A stretch of DNA of 64,000 bases from an uncultured Erythrobacter sp. (GTDB lineage Bacteria > Pseudomonadota > Alphaproteobacteria > Sphingomonadales > Sphingomonadaceae), in assembly GCA_947488085.1 (NCBI GenBank), contig CANKYI010000001.1, positions 2,117,928 to 2,181,927 on the forward strand, given 5' to 3'. Every line of letters starts with the position of its first letter. Within the stretch, counting starts at the first letter, position 1. Positions 8,789 to 17,198 of this stretch are shown piece after piece. Under the pieces are notes generated by a model. It was not told the DNA's origin. It ran no database searches and was given only the letters and a program-made list of their open reading frames with translations. A program made the position numbers and the translations under genes.

Positions 8789-9795
8789 GCGCCGCGAGCA
8801 CCAAGTTGATGATGACACGCCGCATCGTTCTGGCCAGCGCCACCGCCACTTTGGCCGCATGTCAGGCGCGCCTTGGCAGCGCTCTCACATCGGCAGACAC
8901 CCATGTCTTGAGCTACCCCACTGTTCAAGGTGTGATCCGTTTCGGCGATATCTTGAGCGAGCGCACCAATGGTCGCTTAACGCTCAAAATGTTTGCAGGC
9001 GGGCAATTGGGTAATGAGCGTGACACGCTGGAGATCACGACGTTCGGCGGGCTGGATTTCAACCGCGTCAATCTCGCCCCGCTCAATTCCATCGAGCCTT
9101 TGACCAAAGTCGCAGCGCTGCCGTTCCTGTTCGACTCAACCGATCACATGCGCCGCAGCATGGATGGCGAGATTGGCGATGAAATCCTTGCCTCGCTCGA
9201 ACCGCACGGCTTGATTGGTCTGTGCTTCTACGATTCCGGTTCCCGCTCATTCTACAACACGCGCGGCCCGATCACATCGCCGGCCGATATGGCCGGATTG
9301 AAGCTGCGCGTGCCGGGCTCCGATCTGTATGTCGGCATGGTCCAGTCATTGGGCGCAGATGCGGTGCCGATGCCGTTGGACGAAGTCTACCAATCGCTCG
9401 CTCAAGGGGTCGTCGATGGCGCGGAAAACAATTGGCCCAGTTTCGAAAGCGGCAAACATTTCGAGGTTGCGCGTTATTACAGCCTGACCAACCACTTACT
9501 CGCACCCGAAGTGTTCGTCATGTCAAAGGTCAGTTGGGATAAACTCACACCCTCTGACCAAACAATCGTGCGCGAAGCAGCGCGGCAATCCGTCCCCTAT
9601 ATGCGCGAATTGTGGGACCAGCAGGTCGCGAAAAGCCGCGCCATCATCGCTGCATCCGGAGTTGCGGTGAACGAGGTTGATCCAGCCCCCTTTGCCGATG
9701 CGATGACAGGCATGTGGGACCGTTTCATCGACGATGCGCGGCAACGCGACATGGTGGAGCGCATTCAGGCCCTGCGCGGACCAGGAGCGCCATGA
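8785..9795 (+). CDS. TRAP transporter substrate-binding lipoprotein (DctP family)
   Basis: A 336-residue periplasmic solute-binding protein of a tripartite ATP-independent transporter. The N-terminus is a lipoprotein signal with lipobox LAAC and Cys26, unusual in that most DctP proteins are soluble. The mature part shows the DctP fold motifs: GGQLGNERDTLEITTFGG near 72, LPFLFDSTDHMRRSMDG near 112, and the substrate-loop region LKLRVPGSDLYVGMVQSLGA near 172 with the conserved Arg that binds a carboxylate. It sits between the hydratase and the DctQ subunit with 4-bp ATGA overlaps at both ends. The likely ligand is an organic acid, probably a sugar acid given the locus. Confidence 0.92.
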   Translation: MSAASTKLMMTRRIVLASATATLAACQARLGSALTSADTHVLSYPTVQGVIRFGDILSERTNGRLTLKMFAGGQLGNERDTLEITTFGGLDFNRVNLAPLNSIEPLTKVAALPFLFDSTDHMRRSMDGEIGDEILASLEPHGLIGLCFYDSGSRSFYNTRGPITSPADMAGLKLRVPGSDLYVGMVQSLGADAVPMPLDEVYQSLAQGVVDGAENNWPSFESGKHFEVARYYSLTNHLLAPEVFVMSKVSWDKLTPSDQTIVREAARQSVPYMRELWDQQVAKSRAIIAASGVAVNEVDPAPFADAMTGMWDRFIDDARQRDMVERIQALRGPGAP

Positions 9796-10268
9796 TGGAG
9801 CGAGTTGCTGACTGGTTTGCACGCGCGGGCGCATGGGGCCTCATAGTGATGACTGCCATTGTCGGATGGCAGGTTTTCGGGCGCTTTGTGCTCAATTCCA
9901 GTCCGTCATGGACCGAACAGGCGGCGCTGATCCTGATGATCTGGTATGTGTTCTTTGCTGCGGCCGCCGGAGTGTGGGAGCGGTTTCATATCCGTATTGA
10001 GGTGCTGGAGCATTGGCTCGCCCCAAGCCATGCGCGGCGTCTTGGCGTTGCGGTTCACATCATCATTGCTTTGTTTGGGCTGGTGCTGCTCATTTGCGGC
10101 GCGCAGCTTGCGTGGCTGGTGCGCGATCACGTTGTACCGTCGCTCGGAATCAGCCGGGGGATTGCCTATCTTCCTCTTCCACTGGCCGGATTGATGACCA
10201 TCATCTTTTCACTCGCTCGCCTGACCGCAGACGCCAATCCCGCCGACAATGAAGAGGGACAAGGCTGA
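9792..10268 (+). CDS. TRAP transporter small membrane subunit (DctQ family)
   Basis: A 158-residue inner-membrane protein with four predicted membrane helices (about residues 10-32, 45-64, 85-107 and 127-148), the standard DctQ layout. The family motif SWTEQAALILMIWYVFF is present. A longer frame opens at 9714, but the ATG at 9792 overlaps the binding-protein stop as ATGA, which fixes the start. The stop overlaps the DctM start by one base (TGATG). It partners DctM in the sodium-coupled uptake of the ligand delivered by DctP. Confidence 0.92.
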   Translation: MMERVADWFARAGAWGLIVMTAIVGWQVFGRFVLNSSPSWTEQAALILMIWYVFFAAAAGVWERFHIRIEVLEHWLAPSHARRLGVAVHIIIALFGLVLLICGAQLAWLVRDHVVPSLGISRGIAYLPLPLAGLMTIIFSLARLTADANPADNEEGQG

Positions 10269-11545
10269 TGGAAATCCTTGTCCTGTTTGGCGTGCTCGCC
10301 CTCTTATTGCTGCTGGGCGTGCCGGTGGCATTCTCGCTGCTCGGCGCGGCGCTGGCGACATTTTTAGTCATCGACATCCCCCTTGTCGTCGCGGTTCAGC
10401 GTATGGCCGCAGGGATCAGCGTCTTCACTCTGATGGCGATCCCGTTTTTCATTTTCGCAGGCGATCTGATGTACCGATCGGGCATAGCAGACCGGTTGGT
10501 GCGGGTTGCTGATGCCGCGTTTGGGCGCGTGCGCGGAGGGCTTGGCCTTGTGGATGTTGGCGCGTCGATGATGTTCGGCGCAGTGTCCGGGTCTGCAATA
10601 GCCAGCGCCTCTGCCATCGGCTCAACCATGGTGCCGCTGATGGAGGAGAAGGGTTATGACAAGGACTACGCCGTCAATGTCACGGTGACGGCGGCGATCG
10701 TCGGCCTGTTGATCCCACCATCGCACAATATGATCATTTATTCCGCGGCATCTGGCATCGGCGTTTCAATCGGTGATCTGTTTCTGGCGGGGATCGTTCC
10801 CGGTGTCATGACCGGCGCCATGCTGATGTTCACCGCATGGATGGTCGCGCGCAAACGCGGCCTTCCCAAAGGGCACTTCCCCGGATGGCGGGAGCTTGCC
10901 AAGGCTGCGATCTATGCCATTCCGGGCTTGCTGACCGGTGTGATCATCATGGGCGGCATTTTAAGCGGCATTTTCACGCCCACGGAAAGTTCTGCCATCG
11001 CCGTGATCTACACCGCATTGGTGGGCACGTTCGTTTATCGCAGTTTGGGCTGGAAGGGTTTCACAGAGGCCGCGCAAAAATCGGTCCGCACAGCGTCCAT
11101 GGTGCTGTTCATCATCGCCAGCGCATCCGCATTTGGGTTCGCGCTTGCCCTGCTCGAAGTGCCCGCTGCTTTGGCGCAGGCTATCGGGTGGATGACAGAC
11201 AATCCGATCCTGACGCTGATCATCATCAATGTCATGCTGTTGGCGCTCGGCACATTTATGGACATGGCACCGTTGATCGTGATTGCGACGCCGATCTTCC
11301 TTCCCGTGGCGATGACAAGCGGGGTGGATCCGGTGCATTTCGGGATCATCATGATGATCAATTTGGGGATAGGTCTGGTCACGCCGCCCGTCGGCTCCGT
11401 CCTGTTCGTCGGCTCTGCTGTCGGCAAAGTCCCCCTGCCCTCAATGATCCGCACGATCTGGCCATTTTATCTGACATTGCTCGCAGCATTGATCCTCATC
11501 ACTTTCGTCCCGGCGCTGTCATTGGCACTGCCAGCCGCGATCTGA
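10268..11545 (+). CDS. TRAP transporter large permease subunit (DctM family)
   Basis: A 425-residue permease with about twelve membrane segments, the transport channel of the TRAP system. Typical DctM blocks are visible: LLGVPVAFSLLGAA near 15, SVFTLMAIPFFIFAGDLM near 57, the GSAIASASAIGSTMVPLM motif near 105, the LIPPSHNMIIYSA motif near 150, and a C-terminal GLVTPPVGSVLFVGSAVG. It is the last gene of the receptor-hydratase-TRAP run, and the LacI gene begins 69 bp later. No terminator was seen in that gap. Confidence 0.94.
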   Translation: MEILVLFGVLALLLLLGVPVAFSLLGAALATFLVIDIPLVVAVQRMAAGISVFTLMAIPFFIFAGDLMYRSGIADRLVRVADAAFGRVRGGLGLVDVGASMMFGAVSGSAIASASAIGSTMVPLMEEKGYDKDYAVNVTVTAAIVGLLIPPSHNMIIYSAASGIGVSIGDLFLAGIVPGVMTGAMLMFTAWMVARKRGLPKGHFPGWRELAKAAIYAIPGLLTGVIIMGGILSGIFTPTESSAIAVIYTALVGTFVYRSLGWKGFTEAAQKSVRTASMVLFIIASASAFGFALALLEVPAALAQAIGWMTDNPILTLIIINVMLLALGTFMDMAPLIVIATPIFLPVAMTSGVDPVHFGIIMMINLGIGLVTPPVGSVLFVGSAVGKVPLPSMIRTIWPFYLTLLAALILITFVPALSLALPAAI

Positions 11546-11614
11546 TTGCATTCGGCGCTTCCATTTGAGCGAAGGTTTGGCATAGAGTTTGGCACGGGAT
11601 TTAAGGGGCAATTC

Positions 11615-12643
11615 GTGGCAAAGAGCGGCAGACCAACGATCAATGACGTTGCAGCCCTTGCCAATGTCTCCAAAAAGACTGTCAGCCGGGTCATCAACAA
11701 ATCGCCTTTGTTAAGCGACAAGACCCGCGACCATGTCGAGAAAATCATCGCAGAAATTGGCTTTGTGCCCAGCCTACAGGCGCGTGCGCTCGCTCTGTCT
11801 CGCAATTTCATCATCGCGGTGATCCACGACAACCCCAACGCGCAATTTCTGGTCAATGTTCAACAGGGCATCCTCGAAGCGATTGGGACCACCGATTATG
11901 GCTTGATGGTTCAGCCATTCGACCGCGGTCTTCCGACATTCGCCGATGATGTGCGTGCGTTTTTGGAGCGGCAAAAACCCTTTGGCGTCGTCATGCTTCC
12001 GCCGATTTCGGGCGACGATGTGGTAGCGCAATTGTGCCGCGATCAGGGCACGCGTTATGTTCGCATGGGATCAATCCAGATGGATGAGCCCGCCCATGTC
12101 GTAAGCTCCAATGACCGCGAGGCGGTGCGCGAGGCGGTTGGATTTCTGATCGCCAAAGGGCACAGCCGGATCGCGTTGATCGAAGGGCCAGAGGGTTTTA
12201 CCTCCCCACAAGAACGCCGCGCCGGGTGCGAAGAGGCTCTGGCAGAGGCTGGGCTGACGCTTGATGAGGCGCTGGTCAGGTCTGGCAACTACACCTTTGA
12301 GACCGGCGTAGCTGCTGCGGATGAACTGATCGCGCTCGACGATCCGCCCACAGCGATTTTCGCCTGCAACGATGAAATGGCCATCGGCGCCATGATCGCT
12401 TGTCGCAGAGCTGGCCTGATCATACCGCAAGACATCTCAATCATCGGCTTTGATGACACGCCGTTATCCAGCCATGTCTGGCCATCCCTGACAACGGTCC
12501 ATTGGCCGATTGCCGAGATGGCACGGGTCGCCGCAGAAAAGATTATTTGCGCCCCGGAGGATGCGGCCAAAGCGCCATGGCGACTGCCGTCGCAATTGAT
12601 CGAACGGGGTTCGGTTTCAACGCCCAAAGGGGAAGAGAAATGA
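11615..12643 (+). CDS. LacI-family transcriptional regulator of the sugar-acid locus
   Basis: A 342-residue regulator. The N-terminal helix-turn-helix and hinge helix span about residues 5-58 (PTINDVAALANVSKKTVSRV, then SLQARALA), followed by a periplasmic-binding-protein-like effector domain with the family motifs FACNDEMAIGA and ISIIGFDDTPLSSHVWPSLTTV. The frame is open from a TTG at 11546, but the GTG at 11615 is chosen because AAGGGG lies 5 nt upstream and the HTH then begins at the usual distance. It is flanked by the TRAP genes and the RpiB-kduD pair. Its probable targets are the three ACCGGT-centred palindromes at 5047-5082 and 12683-12696; the inducer is probably a pathway intermediate. 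Confidence 0.9.
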   Translation: MAKSGRPTINDVAALANVSKKTVSRVINKSPLLSDKTRDHVEKIIAEIGFVPSLQARALALSRNFIIAVIHDNPNAQFLVNVQQGILEAIGTTDYGLMVQPFDRGLPTFADDVRAFLERQKPFGVVMLPPISGDDVVAQLCRDQGTRYVRMGSIQMDEPAHVVSSNDREAVREAVGFLIAKGHSRIALIEGPEGFTSPQERRAGCEEALAEAGLTLDEALVRSGNYTFETGVAAADELIALDDPPTAIFACNDEMAIGAMIACRRAGLIIPQDISIIGFDDTPLSSHVWPSLTTVHWPIAEMARVAAEKIICAPEDAAKAPWRLPSQLIERGSVSTPKGEEK

Positions 12644-12682
12644 CCTTTTGGAAAAGTTTGCGAAGCAGCTTGCACCACAGAA

Positions 12683-12696
12683 TGACACCGGTTACC
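12683..12696. promoter_or_regulatory. LacI-family operator, copy 3 (TGACACCGGTTACC)
   Basis: An exact 14-bp match, in inverted orientation, to operator copy 2 at 5069-5082. It is located in the 82-bp gap between the LacI gene and the RpiB-family isomerase gene, 29 bp before the isomerase start codon. No convincing -35/-10 pair was recognised around it, so the promoter it controls is unplaced. Confidence 0.72.
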
Positions 12697-12725
12697 AATA
12701 TCGCGAAATTGGAGAGTGAGAACCC

Positions 12726-13358
12726 ATGAAAATTGCACTGATCAGCGAAAATAGCCAAGCGGCCAAAAACCCAATCATCAATGAGGCATTGACCAAAGTT
12801 GCGGGTGAATTTGGCCATGACGTCCACAATTACGGGATGTATTCCGCCGAAGATGATGCATCGCTGACCTATGTGATGAACGGCCTGTTGGCTGGCATTT
12901 TGCTCAATTCGAAAGCGGCCGATTTCGTCGTAACCGGATGCGGCACTGGCATGGGCTCCATGCTCGCCTGCAATTCGATGCCTGGCGTGTTTTGCGGCCT
13001 GGTGATCGATCCAACCGATGCGTTCCTGTTCAGCCAGATCAATGCCGGCAATGCGATGTCGATGCCCTATGCAAAAGGCTTTGGCTGGGCTGCCGAACTG
13101 AACCTCGAAGATTGCTATCGCAAACTGTTTGAGATGGAGCCAGGCCTTGGCTATCCCAAAGAGCGCGCCGCAATCATGGCCGCAAATCGCACCAAGCTGA
13201 CTGATCTTAAGGCCGCTGCGTGTCACGACATGTTGAGCGTACTCAAATCGGTTGATCAGGATCTGCTTAAATCGGCGATCGCAGGTGAGAAATTTGCAGA
13301 GCTGTTTTATCCCAATTCGCAAGACGATCAGATCAGCGCTTACCTAAAGGCACTTTGA
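12726..13358 (+). CDS. RpiB/LacAB-family isomerase, candidate DhuI-type 4-deoxy-hexulose-uronate isomerase
   Basis: A 210-residue RpiB/LacA/LacB superfamily protein. The Rossmann-like core with VVTGCGTGMGSMLACNSMPG (about residues 69-90), which holds the superfamily active-site Cys and anion-binding loop, is clear. It is about 60 residues longer than ordinary RpiB owing to a C-terminal extension. It directly precedes kduD with 2 bp between stop and start. Streptococcal DhuI, an RpiB-family enzyme, isomerises 4-deoxy-L-threo-5-hexosulose uronate to the KduD/DhuD substrate, and this arrangement matches that role. No KduI gene is in the window. Plain ribose- or galactose-6-phosphate isomerase activity is the alternative. 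Confidence 0.8.
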   Translation: MKIALISENSQAAKNPIINEALTKVAGEFGHDVHNYGMYSAEDDASLTYVMNGLLAGILLNSKAADFVVTGCGTGMGSMLACNSMPGVFCGLVIDPTDAFLFSQINAGNAMSMPYAKGFGWAAELNLEDCYRKLFEMEPGLGYPKERAAIMAANRTKLTDLKAAACHDMLSVLKSVDQDLLKSAIAGEKFAELFYPNSQDDQISAYLKAL

Positions 13359-13360
13359 TC

Positions 13361-14119
13361 ATGTCTTCCAATCCGTTTGATCTCTCCGGCAAAGTGGCCG
13401 TCGTCACTGGGGCCAATACCGGGATCGGGCAAGGCGTCGCAGTGGCCTTGGCAGAGGCGGGAGCCGATATTGCATTGGTCGCACGTAGCGATGCGAGTGA
13501 GACAGTTGGACTGATCGAAAAGGCTGGCCGGCGCGCGATCACGATCAAGGCTGACCTCTCGACGATCGAACCATGCGAACTGATCGTAGACGAAGCCGCT
13601 AGCGCGCTGGGCGGAGTCAATATTCTGGTCAATAATGCTGGGATCATCCGCCGCAATGATGCGGTCGATTTTACCGAGGATGATTGGGATGCAGTGGTCG
13701 ACACCAATCTCAAAACACTGTTCTTTCTAAGCCAAGCCGCAGGGCGTCATATGATCGACAATGGCGGTGGGTCGATCATCAACATTGCATCCATGCTGAC
13801 TTTTCAAGGGGGTATTCGGGTCGCGAGCTACACCGCCTCCAAAAGCGGCGTCGGCGGTTTAACCAAACTGCTCGCTAATGAATGGGCCGCCAAAGGCATT
13901 AGAGTGAACGCTATTGCTCCGGGCTATATTGCGACCAACAACACCGCCGCTTTGCAAGCCGATGAAACCCGGAATCGACAGATCCTTGAGCGTATTCCTG
14001 CCGGTCGTTGGGGCGAGCCGGGTGACCTTGGCGGCGCAGCGGTTTTCCTTGCATCGGATGCCGCCTGCTATGTCCAAGGCCATGTGCTGGCCGTCGATGG
14101 TGGCTGGCTGGCCCGTTAA
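13361..14119 (+). CDS. kduD: 2-dehydro-3-deoxy-D-gluconate 5-dehydrogenase (KduD)
   Basis: A 252-residue short-chain dehydrogenase closely resembling enterobacterial KduD throughout. The nucleotide-binding motif is TGANTGIG (residues 16-23), the catalytic residues are Ser144, Tyr157 and Lys161, and the segments NIASMLTFQGGIRVASYTAS and RVNAIAPGYIATNNT are family signatures. The C-terminus ends in VDGGWLAR as in E. coli KduD. It reduces 2,5-diketo-3-deoxygluconate to 2-keto-3-deoxygluconate with NAD(P)H, the step after lyase and isomerase in pectin, alginate or glycosaminoglycan breakdown. The ATG at 13361 is used; a TTG 6 bp earlier overlaps the previous stop. The 3' end overlaps the convergent MFS gene by 4 bp. 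Confidence 0.92.
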   Translation: MSSNPFDLSGKVAVVTGANTGIGQGVAVALAEAGADIALVARSDASETVGLIEKAGRRAITIKADLSTIEPCELIVDEAASALGGVNILVNNAGIIRRNDAVDFTEDDWDAVVDTNLKTLFFLSQAAGRHMIDNGGGSIINIASMLTFQGGIRVASYTASKSGVGGLTKLLANEWAAKGIRVNAIAPGYIATNNTAALQADETRNRQILERIPAGRWGEPGDLGGAAVFLASDAACYVQGHVLAVDGGWLAR

Positions 14120-15477
14120 GCGTTCGACTGTCCAGCGATGTGGTCCAGCTGGCGGCGATAAAGCCGAATGGACAATGGTATCAGCAGCAGTGGCACTAGC
14201 CCGTAGAGCACCGGTAGCGCGGCCATAGCCAGGCGAATATTCTCCTCGCCGAACACACGCGTTGACAACACGCCGACCGATGATGGGCCAAGAAACAGGC
14301 CGGCCATGCTGATTGACATGTAATACAGCGCCACGACCTGACCGCGGATTTGTCCGGGTGTAATCGCAAGCAATGCGGTGATCGCCATACCTGAAATCAT
14401 GGCGATACCGATCGTGTTGAGGATGAGAAATCCGTAGGCCAGTTCTGGTGTCGGCATGAACATTGGAAGGATGGCCGTGGGAATCATGATGACGTAACCG
14501 ATGATGAGCAGCCGCAACGATGCATCACGCGCACCAGCCTGAGTCCAGCGATCAGAGATGACACCAGTGATGAACACCGTCGCTGGACCAAAGATCAACA
14601 GCGCAACACCGTTGACCAACGCATATTTTTCGGCGGGCCAGCCCCAAGTGCGCTCAAAGGTCGCAGGCAGAAATCCTTGACTGTATGCGATGATCGCCAT
14701 GACAGCGGCCATTGAGACAAATGTGCCATAGGTGCCGAACCGGCGGCTGACATAGGTGAGCGCGTCTTTGATGCTATTGCCATCAAGGTCGCTGTCGAGC
14801 TCGGCGACTTGGCGCGGTGGCTCCTTGATGAACATGAAGACACCGGCGAGCAAGATGCCGGGCAGGCCAACTGCAAAGAAAGTAAGCTGCCACGGGGCTA
14901 GTGCCCCGAATAGCGGGACCGTTACAGAGTCGGTGGTCTTCGCCCATATGAGCACTGCACCGCCGATTAACGAGGCAATACCACTGCCCAAAGACAAGGC
15001 CGCAACATAGACCGAGATCGGCTTGCCGCGCTTCTCCGGAGGGAAGCTGTCAGCGATCATGGACATGGCTGAGGGGCTCAGCGTTGCCTCACCCACCCCA
15101 ACCATCATGCGCGCGATGAACAGGTGCCAAAAACTCTTTGCAAGGCCAGAGACTGCGGTAGCCAGCGACCATACGAAAATGCCCGCTGCGACAATCCATG
15201 TCCGCTTGCTGCGGTCGACCAGCCAACCGAGCGGCAGACCCATTGTTGCGTAGAAGATGGCGAAAGCCGGGCCGATCACCCATCCGATTTGTTCATCAGT
15301 AAGCCCAAGATCAGCTTTGATCGGTTCGATCAGCAGACCGAGGATATAGCGGTCGATGAAGCTAAAAACATACGCGATGGTGAGCATGATGACCAAAAAC
15401 CAACCAGCATTTGCTGATGGGTAACTGGACTTCGTGGCTGCAGCTTCGCTCGTGCTTCCGCTTATCGTTTCAGCCAC
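14116..15477 (-). CDS. MFS transporter, spinster/ACS-like
   Basis: A 453-residue major facilitator with twelve predicted membrane segments. The helix 2-3 loop carries GLPLGWLVDRSKRTWIV, the helix 4 region RMMVGVGEATLSPSAMSMIA, and the 6-7 loop region RQVAELDSDLDGNSIKDALT. This subtype is common in sphingomonads and usually moves organic acids or aromatic acids; the substrate is unknown here. The start is GTG, supported by a GGAGGG 7 nt upstream that lies at the end of the preceding VOC gene (4-bp gap), so the two genes are one operon. Confidence 0.85.
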   Translation of the reverse strand: MAETISGSTSEAAATKSSYPSANAGWFLVIMLTIAYVFSFIDRYILGLLIEPIKADLGLTDEQIGWVIGPAFAIFYATMGLPLGWLVDRSKRTWIVAAGIFVWSLATAVSGLAKSFWHLFIARMMVGVGEATLSPSAMSMIADSFPPEKRGKPISVYVAALSLGSGIASLIGGAVLIWAKTTDSVTVPLFGALAPWQLTFFAVGLPGILLAGVFMFIKEPPRQVAELDSDLDGNSIKDALTYVSRRFGTYGTFVSMAAVMAIIAYSQGFLPATFERTWGWPAEKYALVNGVALLIFGPATVFITGVISDRWTQAGARDASLRLLIIGYVIMIPTAILPMFMPTPELAYGFLILNTIGIAMISGMAITALLAITPGQIRGQVVALYYMSISMAGLFLGPSSVGVLSTRVFGEENIRLAMAALPVLYGLVPLLLIPLSIRLYRRQLDHIAGQSNA

Positions 15478-15481
15478 CGAA

Positions 15482-16252
15482 TTACCCTCCGAAAATCTCT
15501 ATTAAGAAACCATCCGGATCACGCAAAATCATTGACTTGCCGTCGGACAGGTATGGACTGCCATGTGTGCTCGGCGCTTGCACCACTTCAATGCCAGCAT
15601 CGGCCGCCCGCTGACGGACGCTATCAATGTCTTTAGTTGCGAAAGACCACATTGCAATGCCGCGGTTGGGCAGGCCATAGCTCGACGCGGGACTTGGTTT
15701 GGACGCCTCTTGGTGGTCGATAAGAACGAGATATCCGGTCGCACTACCCGGTGCAAAAGCCTGAATGAAGCGTTCTGTTGTACCCTCTGGCATAAGCAGA
15801 GCAGAGCGTTCACTAACTGTGAATTCAACGTCGCGGCGGATCTCAAATCCCAATACGTCGCGCAAGAAGCTGACCGTTTCATCTGTCGCCGTGATGCATC
15901 CCGCGGAATAGGCCGAACCTCCCATGCCGGTGGTAGGGTCAACTGGACCAACCGGTACAAAGATATTGGTGCGTACTATGCGCCCATGACAAAGATGTTG
16001 TCCGGCGCCTTCGCCCGATTTGGAAAACGCACAGCTTTCCCAATTTTGCTCGGCAGAAAAACCGAGATATCCGTTGAGTGTGTCAAGTTCAGCCAGTCTA
16101 GGCGCAGTCCAGCCAGAGCTGTCCAAACCATACCCCTTGGTGAAGATCTCTTCGACTTTGGCCTTGCTGCTCGTCACGTATGTAACGGTATGCAACTGCC
16201 CGACAATCGCATCGTCAGGGCTGGATTGCGGTACGAAGATATCAACTGTCAT
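15482..16252 (-). CDS. Two-domain VOC (glyoxalase/dioxygenase fold) protein
   Basis: A 256-residue protein with two vicinal-oxygen-chelate modules, about residues 18-125 and 130-255. The second module is canonical, with SLRDPDGFLIEIFGG-type ending (MILRDPDGFLIEIF). The first is degenerate. Members include extradiol dioxygenases, glyoxalases and isomerases; the metal ligands cannot be assigned confidently, so no reaction is proposed. It is upstream of and translationally adjacent to the MFS gene, and an IclR gene lies 175 bp further upstream on the same strand, a layout typical of a small catabolic cassette. Confidence 0.75.
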   Translation of the reverse strand: MTVDIFVPQSSPDDAIVGQLHTVTYVTSSKAKVEEIFTKGYGLDSSGWTAPRLAELDTLNGYLGFSAEQNWESCAFSKSGEGAGQHLCHGRIVRTNIFVPVGPVDPTTGMGGSAYSAGCITATDETVSFLRDVLGFEIRRDVEFTVSERSALLMPEGTTERFIQAFAPGSATGYLVLIDHQEASKPSPASSYGLPNRGIAMWSFATKDIDSVRQRAADAGIEVVQAPSTHGSPYLSDGKSMILRDPDGFLIEIFGG

Positions 16253-16427
16253 TGTGTCTTTCCCGGTGTTTTGAGTCCGAAAGGGCGCTCATTGCGAGCT
16301 GGACCGCGAAGAAGGAAAGACCGAGCTGACGTCAAAGTGAAGAACGACGTCCCACGCGGCGAGCTTCGATGGTGAGTCAATTGTGGCTTCACATGTCAGT
16401 ATTCATCGGTGAAGTCTGAGTGCTTGC

Positions 16428-17198
16428 TTAGCTCAGCTTGATCGAAAACGGCATTCGCACGCGATATTGCTCGGCGAGCTTGTGAGTTGTCTTGCCATAC
16501 TCTTTTCCCGATTGTCGAATGCGGTCACTTGGCCCAGCGATGCCAACCACCAATATCTCATCAGACGATTCAGGCATAACCGGGAAACAAACCGCACCTA
16601 TCCCGTCGACCAAAACATCACAGCGGGTTGAGCTGCCATATGTCCGCACTTCCTCAAATATTTCATCCATCAGCGGGCGGTCAATCGCGGCATGCTGTCT
16701 TGGATCGACCTCTTTGAGGTTGGAAAGATATGACTCAAGTTCGCGATCGTTCATCGGCGCCAGACTCACAATGCCGGTAAGCGATTGTGTGACTGGCATG
16801 GTTGTGTCGGGGCGTGATTTCACGCCAACTTCATGCTGACACTCATATCCTTTGATGAATTTGCTGTTTTGACGCGTACGACGACTGACGTTGATTGTTT
16901 CCAGCGTCTCGTCATTCAGAGCGGCCATAAAATCGAGCAAACGGCCATAGTCATTGGTGAGATCGTGGACCCAGTCGACTACCTTGGAAAACTTGCGTGA
17001 GAGAACGTAAGCCTATTTCGGCATGCCGTAATTGAGATGGCCCAATTCCAAAGGAGTCTTGAGGATCTCGTACGTGCTGGCGATTGGATAGCCAAGCTCC
17101 TCTGCAATCTCGACTGCGTGCATAGGCTTCTGACGTTCCTCGAATAGCTCGAGGATCTCTATCGTACGCTTTATGGATTTGACGAGTTTTACAGCCAT
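16428..17198 (-). pseudogene. IclR-family regulator interrupted by an in-frame TAG
   Basis: Two colinear halves in one reading frame. From the ATG at 17198 (AGAGG upstream) come 61 residues of IclR winged-helix (SIKRTIEILELFEERQKPMH, IAEELGYPIASTYEILKTPL). A TAG at 17013-17015 follows, and the same frame then continues without other stops through AYVLSRKFSKVVDWV into the effector domain (LLDFMAALNDETLETINVSR, RQSGKEYGKTTHKLAEQY) to 16428. The intact protein would be about 255 residues, the normal IclR length. The single nonsense codon separates the DNA-binding from the ligand-binding domain, so the regulator of the MFS/VOC cassette is probably lost. Readthrough or a sequence error are the alternatives. 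Confidence 0.85.

Noticed and set aside
11591..11608. TGGCAC resembling a sigma-54 -24 box before the LacI gene
   Set aside because: No TTGC at the required spacing downstream.
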